From positions 1 through 64,000 of the forward strand of contig NZ_FNET01000022.1 in NCBI RefSeq assembly GCF_900100275.1: 64,000 bases of DNA, written 5' to 3'. Shown piece by piece: positions 42,069 through 50,649 of this stretch. The stretch comes from Lentzea albidocapillata subsp. violacea (GTDB lineage: Bacteria > Actinomycetota > Actinomycetes > Mycobacteriales > Pseudonocardiaceae). Both the position numbers and the translations under genes were made by a program. Every line of letters starts with the position of its first letter. Within the stretch, counting starts at the first letter, position 1. The notes beneath the pieces are model-generated. The model was not told the origin of the DNA and searched no databases. It was given only the letters and a program-made list of their open reading frames with translations.

Positions 42069-43583
42069 CTAGCTAGCGGAACCCTGCGGTGCGCGTCCGT
42101 GCGACTTGCCGGGCGCACGTACGCCGTTCACCGTCGAGGTGTCGAACGCGAACGTGATCACCGCGGTGGCGATCGCGTCGGCGTTGACGTCCAGTGCGGT
42201 CAGGTTCAGGTTCGACCTGGTGTCGCACGGCTGGTGGTAGCACGGGTCGAACGCGATGCCCGCGGTGCCGCCGTACCGTGCCGCCTGCTCGGCGGTCTTC
42301 ACGTCCTCGGCCCCGGTGAACAGGCCGCCGGCCGGGATGTTGACCGCGATGAACGGCCCGTAGTCCGAGCGGCCGGAGAAGTCCGTGTCCTCCGACGGCA
42401 GGCCGCGGTCGGCGTAGAACTTCTCGAACACGTCCTCGATCTGCGCCGACCCCGGCGGGATCGGCACGGGCGCGGTGCCGCTCGAGTCGTCACCGTCGTA
42501 GATGCCGAAGAAGTGGTTCGGCGAGCCGACCATGTCGAAGTTCAGGTACAGCGCGATCTTGTCCTGCTCGGCCTGCGGCAGCGTGGCGATGTAGTGCTCG
42601 GATCCGAGCAGGCCCTCCTCCTCGGCGCCCCACCAGGCGAAGCGGACCTTAGCGTTGGTCTTGACCTTCTTCAGGTGGATCGCGGTCTCCAGCAACGCGG
42701 CCGTGCCACTGCCGTTGTCGTTGATGCCGGGCCCGTCCTGCACGCTGTCGAGGTGCGCGCCGGCCATGACGACGTTGTTCGCGTTGCCGGCACGGGACTC
42801 GGCGAACACGTTCCACGCCTTCCGGATCTCCTCGGTGAAGTCGACCTTCACCCGCACCGTGGCGCCCGGCGTGAGCACGATGAGCTCCTCGGCGGCGGCG
42901 TAGGTCGCGAACACCACGGGAATCGCGAGACCGGGGGTGTCGCCGATCGGTGTGGTCAGTCCGGTGCGGCCGGGCTGGCCCTCGTTGAACAGGATGACCG
43001 CGGCCGCCCCAGCGGCCTGCGCGTTCAGCGCCTTGACGCTGAACCCGCACGTGCCGCGCTGCAGCATCGCGACGCGGCCGGGGACGAACCCGGCGAAGTC
43101 GGCTGCCTCGCACCCGCTGGTGCTCGTGTTCGGCACGGGCGCGGGCGGGACGGTCACGTCGACGGGCTGGATGACGCCGGTGACGTCACCCTCGAACGTC
43201 GGTGTGAACCCGTTGCGGGTGAACTCGTTGTCCCGCTGGAAGATCCGCGGGGCAGGAGCGACGCGGTCGAGCCGTGAGTCGTCCTCCACGTACGGGAAGT
43301 CGAACTCCTGCACGCTCGGCGAGTAGCCGGCCGCGCTCAGTTGCGAGACCACGTAGTTCACCGACGCCTGGTATCCAGGACGTCCGGACGCGCGGTCGCC
43401 GTGGGTGTCCGCGATGGACTGGAACGCGTCGAGATGTCGCAGGACGCCGTCCAGCGTGACGGCCTTGGTGAGCTTCGCAGGGGAGTTGTTGTTGGGATCA
43501 GCGAGTGCCTGTCCGGTCACAGCCAGTGGTAGAACCAGTGTCAGGACCGCGAACAGCGCCAAGCGCCGAGAACGTTGAACCAT
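42069..43583 (-). CDS. Secreted M28-family aminopeptidase with PA domain
   Basis: 504 residues. Signal peptide about 1-29 (LALFAVLTLVLPLAVTGQALA). A PA insert (about 150-245; VPGRVAMLQRGTCGFSVKAL) precedes the peptidase. The co-catalytic zinc site is complete: His in MAGAHLDSVQ, Asp in INDNGSGTAALLE, Glu pair in WWGAEEEGLLGS, Asp in LNFDMVGS and His in FDPCYHQPCDT. The protein resembles Streptomyces griseus-type leucine aminopeptidases with a longer N-terminus. GGAGG lies 7 nt before the ATG at 43583. It should release N-terminal hydrophobic residues outside the cell. Confidence 0.94.
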   Translation of the reverse strand: MVQRSRRLALFAVLTLVLPLAVTGQALADPNNNSPAKLTKAVTLDGVLRHLDAFQSIADTHGDRASGRPGYQASVNYVVSQLSAAGYSPSVQEFDFPYVEDDSRLDRVAPAPRIFQRDNEFTRNGFTPTFEGDVTGVIQPVDVTVPPAPVPNTSTSGCEAADFAGFVPGRVAMLQRGTCGFSVKALNAQAAGAAAVILFNEGQPGRTGLTTPIGDTPGLAIPVVFATYAAAEELIVLTPGATVRVKVDFTEEIRKAWNVFAESRAGNANNVVMAGAHLDSVQDGPGINDNGSGTAALLETAIHLKKVKTNAKVRFAWWGAEEEGLLGSEHYIATLPQAEQDKIALYLNFDMVGSPNHFFGIYDGDDSSGTAPVPIPPGSAQIEDVFEKFYADRGLPSEDTDFSGRSDYGPFIAVNIPAGGLFTGAEDVKTAEQAARYGGTAGIAFDPCYHQPCDTRSNLNLTALDVNADAIATAVITFAFDTSTVNGVRAPGKSHGRAPQGSAS

Positions 43584-43685
43584 CGGTATGCCTCCATGCG
43601 TACTTCGCCGCCGAATGCATCCCCCGACGTTCCTTATCTGTCCGATGTGCCTTGTGTTACACCGATCACCACTGGAGGTGGGTGT

Positions 43686-44426
43686 TTGTTCCGACTGCTG
43701 GAGACCGCCGTCCGCGTCGAGCCGCTGGAAGGAGAGGGCCTCACCAACGTCCTGCACCTCGTGACGCTGGCCGACGGGCGCAAAGCCGTGCTGCGGCAAC
43801 CCAAGGTGGCGCGCGACCTGCCGAAGTTCGTGGTGCCCGGCGCGCCGGAGGTCCTCGCGCACAACGGCCGGGGTGACGTGCTGGTCGAGTACGTCGAGGG
43901 CCGGACGCTGGCGGACGCGCTGCCGGTGTCCGAAGAGGTCTGGCGGCACATCGGCGAGGCGTTCGCGAAGGTCCACCAGGTCGGGTTGCTGCACAACGAC
44001 GTGAACCTCTACAACATCATCGTCAGCGACGACAGGGCCACGCTGATCGACTGGGACAACCCCGGCCAGGGCAACCCGCTCGACGAGCTGGCGGCGTTCG
44101 AGGAACACCTCTACCTGCACGGAACCGTTTTGCCCCAAGCGTTCTGGACTGGTTACGGCCACACGCCCGACCTGAAACTCCTCAGGATCCACCGGATCGC
44201 GGGCTGCGTCGGCTGGCTCGCGAGCGAGGACTGGCAGGAGTGGGAGAGCGACCGGACGTTGAAACCCGAGATGCTGGCCAGGGTCCGGAACTGGCGGCGA
44301 CTGCTCGCGAGCTGGCTCACCGACCAGTTCCGGACCGACTTCTCAGCGGCTGAGGTTGCGGTACTTCAGCACCGAGAGCGGCCAGAAGATCGCCACGAAC
44401 ACCGCGGGCCACAGCACGGCCAGTAG
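43686..44426 (+). CDS. Protein kinase-like/aminoglycoside phosphotransferase-fold protein
   Basis: 246 residues of the kinase-like superfamily. The catalytic loop is HNDVNLYNIIV (HxDxxxxN) and the metal-binding aspartate lies in ATLIDWDNPGQGNPLDELAAF. VLRQPKVARDL may supply the ATP-binding lysine. BUD32/RIO-like and APH families share this layout. TTG 43686 is preferred because GGAGG is 7 nt upstream; in-frame ATG 43596 would add 30 residues without a good site. The last 84 bp overlap the convergent ABC permease gene, and the C-terminal ~27 residues there look like accidental read-through sequence. Confidence 0.7.
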   Translation: MFRLLETAVRVEPLEGEGLTNVLHLVTLADGRKAVLRQPKVARDLPKFVVPGAPEVLAHNGRGDVLVEYVEGRTLADALPVSEEVWRHIGEAFAKVHQVGLLHNDVNLYNIIVSDDRATLIDWDNPGQGNPLDELAAFEEHLYLHGTVLPQAFWTGYGHTPDLKLLRIHRIAGCVGWLASEDWQEWESDRTLKPEMLARVRNWRRLLASWLTDQFRTDFSAAEVAVLQHRERPEDRHEHRGPQHGQ

Positions 44427-45122
44427 CAGCGAGTTCTGCGCGGCCCACGAGTCGCCGCCGACCCCGGGGTTGCCGAACAGCTCACGCGCCGCCGCCACGG
44501 TCGACGACAGCGGGTTCCACTCCGCGACCACCCGCAGCCAGCCCGGCATCAGCTCCGGCGAGACGAACGTGTTCGCGAACATCGTCAGCGGGAACAGGAA
44601 CATCCACGACGCCTGCGCGGCCTCCGGCTTGACCAGCAGGCCGAGGTAGATGCCGACCCAGACCAGCGCGAACCGCAGCCACAGGAACAGCGCGAACGCC
44701 AGCAGCGCGTTGAGCAGCCCGTCGCGGAACGACCAGCCGATCACGAGCCCGCACAGCGCGAGCACCAGCAGTTCGAGCGACGAGTTCACCAGGTCCGCGA
44801 TGCTGCGCCCGGCCACGACGCCGGTCTGCGACATCGGCGAGGCGCGGAACCGGTCCGTCACGCCGCGGTCGGCGTCCATCGACACCATCATCAGCGTGGA
44901 GCCGACACCGAACGCGATGGTCTGGCCGAACATGCCCGGCAGCAGGAACTCGATGTAGTCACCGCCGCCGAAGACGTTCATCGCGCTGCCGAACACCAGC
45001 CCGAAGATCAGCACCGAGATGATCGGGTAGGCGAGGTTCGCGAACACCCTGACCGGCTCGCGCACCCAGTGGATCAGGTCCCGCTTGGCGACGATCCACG
45101 AGTCGACGACCGCATACTTCAT
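44343..45122 (-). CDS. ABC-2 type permease, DrrB-like
   Basis: 259 residues with six predicted helices. Features of the daunorubicin-type exporters are YPIISVLIFGLVFG, EFLLPGMFGQTIAFGVG, TDRFRASPMSQTGVVAGR and FANTFVSPELMPGWLRVVAEWNPLS (the conserved family loop, split here for brevity). It forms the membrane part of an exporter with the ATPase gene, which it overlaps by 4 bp. The pair is divergent from a TetR regulator, so drug or lipid efflux under repressor control is likely. Confidence 0.93.
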   Translation of the reverse strand: MKYAVVDSWIVAKRDLIHWVREPVRVFANLAYPIISVLIFGLVFGSAMNVFGGGDYIEFLLPGMFGQTIAFGVGSTLMMVSMDADRGVTDRFRASPMSQTGVVAGRSIADLVNSSLELLVLALCGLVIGWSFRDGLLNALLAFALFLWLRFALVWVGIYLGLLVKPEAAQASWMFLFPLTMFANTFVSPELMPGWLRVVAEWNPLSSTVAAARELFGNPGVGGDSWAAQNSLLLAVLWPAVFVAIFWPLSVLKYRNLSR

Positions 45123-46063
45123 GCCCGCACCTCCGAGACTGCCTTGTGCCCGGTGATGGCGAGGAAGACGTCGTCGAGGGTCGGCCGCCGCAGCGCGATG
45201 TCCTCGGCTTCCACGCCTTTCGCGGCCAGTGCCGACGTCACCCGCGTCAGTGCCGCCACCCGGTCGGCGACGGCAGCGCTCACCCGGAACGTGTCGGGGT
45301 CCACCTCGGCGTCCGGGCCGAGCACGTCCGCCACGACCGGCAGTTCGTCGGCGTTGCGGACCACGACCTCGATCCGGTCGCCGCCGAGCTTGGACTTGAG
45401 CTGGTCCGGCGTGCCCTGCGCGGCGACCCGTCCGGTGTCCATCACGACGATCTGGTCCGCGAGCTGGTCGGCCTCGTCCAGGTACTGGGTGGTCAGCAGC
45501 ACCGTCGTCCCCTCCGCGACGACCCGCTTCACCTCCCGCCAGACCTCACCGCGGTTGCGCGGGTCGAGGCCGGTCGTCGGTTCGTCCAGGAACAGCACCG
45601 ACGGCCGCATCACGAAGCTCGACGCCAGGTCCAGGCGCCGCCGCATGCCGCCCGAGTACTGCTTGGCCCGCTTGTCCGCCGCGTCGGTGAGCCCGAACTG
45701 CTCCAGCAGCTCGTCCGCCCGCGTCTCGGCCTGGCGCTTGGAGAGGTGGTAGAGCCGCCCCCACATGACCAGGTTCTCCTTGCCGGTCAGCACGTCGTCG
45801 ACCGTGGACTGCTGGCCGTTCAACGCCACCTGCCGGCGCACGGCCGGTGCCTCACGCACCACGTCGTGGCCCGCGACCTCGGCACGGCCGCCGTCCAGGC
45901 GCAGCAACGTGGCCAGGATGCGCACCGCCGTGGTCTTGCCGGCGCCGTTCGGGCCGAGCAGTCCGCACACCGTTCCCGTCGGCACGGCCAGGTCGAACCC
46001 GTCGAGCGCCCAGTTCTTGTCGAATCTCTTGCGCAGGCCTTCCGCGAGCACCGCGTGTCCCAC
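45119..46063 (-). CDS. ABC transporter ATP-binding protein, DrrA-like
   Basis: 314 residues. Walker A is GLLGPNGAGKTTAVRILATL, the signature QYSGGMRRRLDLASSFV, Walker B VLFLDEPTTGLDPRNR and the switch LLTTQYLDEADQLAD. The C-terminal DrrA-type regulatory extension (about 220-314) contains RRPTLDDVFLAITGH. The GTG start at 46063 faces the TetR gene. With the DrrB-like permease it should form a homodimeric-type exporter of antibiotic-like compounds. Confidence 0.95.
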   Translation of the reverse strand: MGHAVLAEGLRKRFDKNWALDGFDLAVPTGTVCGLLGPNGAGKTTAVRILATLLRLDGGRAEVAGHDVVREAPAVRRQVALNGQQSTVDDVLTGKENLVMWGRLYHLSKRQAETRADELLEQFGLTDAADKRAKQYSGGMRRRLDLASSFVMRPSVLFLDEPTTGLDPRNRGEVWREVKRVVAEGTTVLLTTQYLDEADQLADQIVVMDTGRVAAQGTPDQLKSKLGGDRIEVVVRNADELPVVADVLGPDAEVDPDTFRVSAAVADRVAALTRVTSALAAKGVEAEDIALRRPTLDDVFLAITGHKAVSEVRA

Positions 46064-46095
46064 GACTTCACCCCCATGGCTTAACTGCTTACGTT

Positions 46096-46110
46096 GTACA
46101 CTAGGTGTAC
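46096..46110. promoter_or_regulatory. TetR operator between drrAB-like genes and tetR
   Basis: GTACAC-TAG-GTGTAC is a perfect inverted repeat with a 3 bp centre. The 11-mer ACGTTGTACAC also occurs twice (46091-46101 and 46109-46119), so two overlapping sites may be bound. It lies in the 98 bp gap between the divergent genes. Confidence 0.75.
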
Positions 46111-46161
46111 GTTGTACACGGTTCTAGGATTCACAGCAAGCAGGTTCGTGAAGGGGGCTGG

Positions 46162-46911
46162 GTGAAGAGCGATCGGGACCGGAGCGTGCGCCTGTTGTGG
46201 GAGCCGCCTGCCGAGCCGACCAGGGGACCGAAGGCCGCGCTGAGCCAGTCGCGAGTGGTCGAGGCGGCCATCAAGGTGGCCGACGCCGACGGCATCGACG
46301 CGCTCACCATGCGCCGGGTCGCCGAGACGCTGGGCAACACCGCGATGTCGCTCTACCGGCACGTGCCGGGCAAGTCCGAGCTGCTGGACCTGATGGTGGA
46401 CGCGGTGTGGGGCGAGACCGAGCCCACGCCCAAGGGCCCGTGGCGCGCCGGTTTGGAGTTCTTCGCCCGGCAGGTGTGGGCGATGTACCGCGCGCACCCG
46501 TGGATGCTGCAGCTGACGGCCTCGCGCCGGATACCCGGCCCGCACGCCATGACGCGTCAGGACGCGGCCTACGCCGCCGTCTCGGAGCTGGGGCTGGCGG
46601 CCGAGGAGATCGTCGCCGTGGTGACGACGGTGTCCCACTTCGTCGACGGCGTCGGCCGCACGATGGCGGACCGCGTCCAGGCCGAACGGGAGACCGGTGT
46701 GTCCGAGGAGGACTGGTGGGACGGCCGCGAGGCGCTCTGGGAGCACTTCACGCCGGACCGGCTGCCGATGATGACCCACATCTGGAACTCGGGCGGCTTC
46801 GAATGCCTCCTGGACGAGTTCGAGTTCGGTCTCGCACGGGTCCTGGACGGCCTCGCGGTGTTCATCGAGTCCGAGGAACGACCGCTGGTTCGTCCACAGG
46901 CGTGCCTGTAG
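46162..46911 (+). CDS. TetR-family regulator of the DrrAB-like exporter
   Basis: 249 residues. An N-terminal basic extension (SDRDRSVRLLWEPPAEPTRG) precedes the HTH with LSQSRVVEAAIKVADADG and MRRVAETLGNTAMSLYRHVP. The C-terminal domain is of the TetR_C type common in tetracycline/drug regulators (WWDGREALWEHFTPDRLPMM). GTG 46162 is chosen because AAGGGGG lies just upstream. Divergence from the exporter and the palindromes between them indicate local repression relieved by exported compounds. Confidence 0.93.
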   Translation: MKSDRDRSVRLLWEPPAEPTRGPKAALSQSRVVEAAIKVADADGIDALTMRRVAETLGNTAMSLYRHVPGKSELLDLMVDAVWGETEPTPKGPWRAGLEFFARQVWAMYRAHPWMLQLTASRRIPGPHAMTRQDAAYAAVSELGLAAEEIVAVVTTVSHFVDGVGRTMADRVQAERETGVSEEDWWDGREALWEHFTPDRLPMMTHIWNSGGFECLLDEFEFGLARVLDGLAVFIESEERPLVRPQACL

Positions 46912-47117
46912 TCAATCACCGCACCTTGAGTCGTCCGATCGAGTGAAAAGGGCAGCTCAGCACGAGGTGGAAGGGTAGTTGGGCGGTTACGTAATGCCAT
47001 TGTTATGCGCAATCAGAATGAACTCGTTCGAACGCTGAACCGACCACTCCTATCTGCCCGTTTTCCTTGTGACACCGTTTCGCCGCGGGGGTCGAATCGG
47101 GACGACGAGGAGGTCGT

Positions 47118-47876
47118 ATGACAGCTGGCGCGCACGACGCGGTCACCCTTGGCTGCTACGCGCTCGGCGTTCTGGACGCGCACGAGAGTCTTGGCGTGGA
47201 GCAGCACCTTCGGGGCTGTCCGTCCTGCCGTGCGCAGGTCGCCGACTTCCATCGGATCCGAACAGCACTTGACGACGTGCCTCGTGAGGCATTTCTGCAC
47301 GAGCTCGAGGACGACCTGCCCATGCCGTCGGACCTGGTGCTGCAGCGCACGCTGCGGCAGATCAGGCAGGAGTCGGCCATTCCGCAGCAGCGGGAGGCCG
47401 CCCCACGCCCGAGAGCCAGTCCGCAGCCGGTGGAGGACCTTCCCGAACCGCTGCACGCCAAGCCCCGGCGCTGGCCGGGCTATCTCGCCGCCGCGGCAGT
47501 AGCCGCGGTGGTCGCGTTCGGGGGTGCCGCGGCGTTCATGCAGAACCAGGCGCCGCAGACGTCGATCGCCGGACCACGCACGGGCGAGGCCACGGCGACG
47601 GGCGGGATCAAGCTGGTGGCGGGCATCGAACCGTCGTCACAGGACCGGTACCTGGTCACGGCCAAGATCAACGGCCTGCCCGCCCTGCAGAAGTGCAAGC
47701 TGGTCGTGATCGCCAAGGACGGCACGAAGTCCGAGGCGTTCGCGTGGACCTCGTCCGAGAAGGGCAGGGTCGAGGGCGCGACGGTACGCGGCATGGTGAG
47801 CGTCCCGTCGGACCAGGTGCGGTCGATCGCGGTCGAGAACACCGAGGGCAAGCAGTTCGTGGTGGCGAACCTGTAA
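47118..47876 (+). CDS. Zinc-finger anti-sigma factor, RskA-like, without adjacent sigma gene
   Basis: 252 residues. The N-terminal zinc-binding anti-sigma domain has HDAVTLGCYALGVLDAHESL and VEQHLRGCPSCRAQV (H-x3-C-x2-C pattern). One transmembrane helix (YLAAAAVAAVVAFGGAAAFM, about 115-138) divides it from an extracytoplasmic RskA-like domain (about 150-252). GGAGG lies just upstream of the ATG. Neighbours are a TetR gene and a convergent metal transporter, so its ECF sigma factor must be encoded elsewhere. The 206 bp upstream region holds a CGTTCGAACG palindrome (47026-47035) and no other gene. Confidence 0.88.
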   Translation: MTAGAHDAVTLGCYALGVLDAHESLGVEQHLRGCPSCRAQVADFHRIRTALDDVPREAFLHELEDDLPMPSDLVLQRTLRQIRQESAIPQQREAAPRPRASPQPVEDLPEPLHAKPRRWPGYLAAAAVAAVVAFGGAAAFMQNQAPQTSIAGPRTGEATATGGIKLVAGIEPSSQDRYLVTAKINGLPALQKCKLVVIAKDGTKSEAFAWTSSEKGRVEGATVRGMVSVPSDQVRSIAVENTEGKQFVVANL

Positions 47877-47889
47877 GGGTGGAAACAGA

Positions 47890-47925
47890 CGAAGGGCCCG
47901 GATTCAGATGAATCCGGGCCCTTCG
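47890..47925. terminator. Bidirectional hairpin terminator with a 36 bp palindrome
   Basis: Arms 47890-47906 and 47909-47925 are perfectly complementary (17 bp). The hairpin lies between the convergent anti-sigma gene (stop 47876) and the NicO gene (stop 47942). Confidence 0.9.
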
Positions 47926-47941
47926 ACTTACATTGGTGTAA

Positions 47942-49351
47942 TTAGACGGCCTGCAATGTCAGCCAGGCGCCGACGACGATGACCGTCGCGGCCGTGCCGA
48001 CGGGTGCGTAATGCGACAGCAGGCGGGTGGCTCGGCCGTCCAGGATTCTTTCGACGCGATCGCGCGCCTTCACGAGCAGCAGCCCGACCGCGGTGAGCGT
48101 GCCGGCCATGCCGATGCCGTAGCCCAGGACCAGCAGGACGCCGAACCAGGTGCGGCCCAGGGCCATCGCGCCGAGCAGCACCACCAGCGCAGACGGCGAG
48201 GGGACCAGGCCGTTGGCCGCGCCCATGCCGACGAGGCTCGCGCGGCTGTAGCCGTGGCCGTGCCCGTGCCCGTGCCCCGGCCCGTGCCCGTGCCCCTGCC
48301 CGTGGTCGTGTCCGTGTCCATGTCCCGTCGTGACTCCGGCCAGCGCGGGTTCGCGGGTCGTCGACAGGGCCGAGCGCAGCAGCATCACGCCGATCATCGC
48401 GATCAGCACACCGCTGACCAGCCCGAGCCAGCGCAGCACCTGTTCCCCGGCCAGCGCGCTGGAGGCGCTGATGATCAACCCGAGGACCAGCACGCCACCG
48501 GTGTGCGTGGCCGTGACCGACGCACCGACGATGAACGCGTCCTTCGGCGTGCCCTGTCGTCCGGCCAGGTAGGCGGCGATGAGCGTCTTGCCGTGACCGG
48601 GCAACGCGGCGTGCGAGGCGCCGAGTACCAACGACAGCAACAACGCCAAGAACCCGAGCCACGGCGTGAGGTCGTCGCTGCCCAGGATGTCGTTGAGCCT
48701 GGCCGCCGTGACGCTCAACGACTGGACGGGGGAGCCGGTGGCGACCTTCGGCTCGGACCCGCTGCCCGGTTCGGCGCTGAACACGACCGAACGGACGTCC
48801 ATCGGACTGCTGAGCAGGTCCTCCGGGTACGTCCGCAGCTCGTCGCTGATGCTCTCGGTCGGCACCTTCGAGCCGGTGAGCCGGATGCCGCTGCCGGCGG
48901 CGGTGATCTCGCGCCAGCCGACCCGGTCGGTGTTCGACTCGTCGCGGAACTCGAGCCTGGCCGGCCGGTCGAGATCCACCTTGGCGGTGAACTCGCAGAC
49001 CAGCCGGGTGGTGAGGAGGTCGGCCTGGCCGACCGGGTGTTCCTTGGTGGAGCTGGAGAGCGTCCAGGTGATCCGGCGACCGTCCACAGTGGAGCGGTCG
49101 GTGCGGGAGACCTCGTCGCACCACTGCCGCGCGTCGCGGGTCTTCAGGTTCTCCTGCAGCGTCGGGATCTCCGCCACGTCGACCACGGACCGCAGGTCGA
49201 TCCGGTCCGGGTGCAGGTGCAGCCCGTGGTAGTGGTTGACGCTGAAGTTGCCCAGCGGGTGGGCGGACGCCTCGCCGTTGACGAAGAAGATGCCGGCGAG
49301 CAGCAACGCCGCCACCAGGACGGGCCGCACCACCCAGCTGGACAGGCTCAC
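47942..49351 (-). CDS. NicO/RcnA-type nickel-cobalt transporter with extracytoplasmic domain
   Basis: 469 residues. The N-terminal ~230 residues form an exported domain after a signal (VVRPVLVAALLLAGIFFVNG) with the HPLGNFSVNHYHG motif common in this subfamily. The C-terminal membrane domain has SLVLGASHAALPGHGKTLIA, FIVGASVTATHTGGVLVLGL and a cytoplasmic loop of alternating Gly-His residues with over ten histidines (about 370-397), a metal-binding feature. The GTG start overlaps the stop of the TPR gene (GTGA), so translation is coupled. It could export or import Ni, Co or another divalent metal. Confidence 0.9.
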   Translation of the reverse strand: MSLSSWVVRPVLVAALLLAGIFFVNGEASAHPLGNFSVNHYHGLHLHPDRIDLRSVVDVAEIPTLQENLKTRDARQWCDEVSRTDRSTVDGRRITWTLSSSTKEHPVGQADLLTTRLVCEFTAKVDLDRPARLEFRDESNTDRVGWREITAAGSGIRLTGSKVPTESISDELRTYPEDLLSSPMDVRSVVFSAEPGSGSEPKVATGSPVQSLSVTAARLNDILGSDDLTPWLGFLALLLSLVLGASHAALPGHGKTLIAAYLAGRQGTPKDAFIVGASVTATHTGGVLVLGLIISASSALAGEQVLRWLGLVSGVLIAMIGVMLLRSALSTTREPALAGVTTGHGHGHDHGQGHGHGPGHGHGHGHGYSRASLVGMGAANGLVPSPSALVVLLGAMALGRTWFGVLLVLGYGIGMAGTLTAVGLLLVKARDRVERILDGRATRLLSHYAPVGTAATVIVVGAWLTLQAV

Positions 49352-50649
49352 CGGCCGCCTCGAAGCTCCGCGAGCTTGCGACCCGCCTTCAGGGCCTGCA
49401 GCGGGGAGAAGTTCGCGTTCAGCCTGAGTGCCTGCACCAGTGCCTCCTGGGCTTCGGCGACCCGGCCGAGCGCGGCCAGGATCATGCCGCGGTGGTAGGA
49501 GAACGTGGCGTTCTGCCAGCCCAGCGCCACCGCGCGGTCGGAGTAGCTCAACGCCTCCGCGTCCCTTCCGTTGACGTGCAGGGCCCACGCCATGGCGTCG
49601 GCGACGAAGACGCTCTGCCGGCGGCTCCACTCGCTTTCCGCACGGCGCAGCGCCTGCATGCCATCACCGCGGTCGGCGGCGACGAGGGCCGCGGCCAGAT
49701 CGTCGGAAGCACCCTGCGACTCCATCAGTCGTTGCTGCTCGGAAAGCACGGCGTACTGCTGGGCGGCCTCCGCGGTCTTCCCGCCGGCTTCCAGCAGTTC
49801 CGCGTACTCCTGCAGGTACTGGGGCAGGGGAGCGCGCGCCACGAGCCTGCGGTACGACTCCAGCGCCACCGGGACGTCGCCCCGTGCCGCCGCGACCTTG
49901 GCCATGCCCTGAGTGAGAGTCATGTCGTCTCCTCTCGCCGCGAGTCCCTGCTCGTAGTGCTCGGCGGCAACATCCAGCCGGTTGTGGTCGAACGCGAGTT
50001 CGCCCAGCCGGTAACGGCAGAACGCGATCTCCTCGGGTGTCGTGGAGGACTTCAGCGCACGCTGCATCGCTTCGCGGGCGGCCTCGACGTCACCGTGGAG
50101 TTCGAAGTGGAAGGAAGCGCGGGCGAACGACGCCGTGTTCGGTTTGAGGTCCAGCATCTTCTGCACCGCGTCCTGCGCGCCCGCGTCGTCGCCGAGCTGC
50201 GTCAACGCGTCCGCCAGCACGCCGTACGCCTCCGCGGAGGCGGGCAGTGCGGCAACAGCCTTCAGGGCCCAGTCACGGGCCGTGTGGAAGTCGTGGCGGG
50301 CGTTGGCCAGCGTGCCCATGCCGATGGCGGCAGGACCCGTGTCGCCCGCGTTCTTCAGTGCGCCTTCGGCCTTCGCATAGTAGGCAGGGTCGGCCGTCAC
50401 CCTCGCCAGTTCCACATAGGACGAACCGAGCCGCGCCCAGGAGTCCTTGTCCTGCGGAAGCTCGTGCAGCCGTTGTTGCAGCTGGTGCACGACCTTGTGC
50501 ATCTGGTTCTGCTGCGCCACGGCGGGAACGACGGGCTCAAGGGGCGCGCCCCCGGCCCTGCTGTCGGCAGGACCGGAGGCGGCGAGGTAGGCAAGCGCCG
50601 CGGTGACCAGGAGAACCACCGCGACGGCCTGCCGTTGCTGGTACTTCAC
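49348..50649 (-). CDS. Membrane-anchored tetratricopeptide repeat protein
   Basis: 433 residues. A signal anchor at the start (AVAVVLLVTAALAYLAAS) is followed by TPR units over most of the length, for example DSWARLGSSYVELARVTADP, AYGVLADALTQLGDDAGAQD, CRYRLGELAFDHNRLDVAAE and YHRGMILAALGRVAEAQEAL. TPR arrays hold protein complexes together. GTG 50649 overlaps the DUF4331 stop and its own stop overlaps the NicO start. It may be a scaffold linking the DUF4331 protein and the metal transporter outside the membrane; this is inference. Confidence 0.88.
   Translation of the reverse strand: MKYQQRQAVAVVLLVTAALAYLAASGPADSRAGGAPLEPVVPAVAQQNQMHKVVHQLQQRLHELPQDKDSWARLGSSYVELARVTADPAYYAKAEGALKNAGDTGPAAIGMGTLANARHDFHTARDWALKAVAALPASAEAYGVLADALTQLGDDAGAQDAVQKMLDLKPNTASFARASFHFELHGDVEAAREAMQRALKSSTTPEEIAFCRYRLGELAFDHNRLDVAAEHYEQGLAARGDDMTLTQGMAKVAAARGDVPVALESYRRLVARAPLPQYLQEYAELLEAGGKTAEAAQQYAVLSEQQRLMESQGASDDLAAALVAADRGDGMQALRRAESEWSRRQSVFVADAMAWALHVNGRDAEALSYSDRAVALGWQNATFSYHRGMILAALGRVAEAQEALVQALRLNANFSPLQALKAGRKLAELRGGR

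Noticed and set aside
42062-42075. TGGTCTAGCTAG as a DasR box
   Set aside because: Only one half-site matches and it lies over the M28 stop codon beside a terminator, not before a gene.
48230-48320. GC-rich dinucleotide-like tract as a simple-sequence repeat
   Set aside because: It encodes the Gly-His loop of the NicO transporter, a known functional feature of the family.
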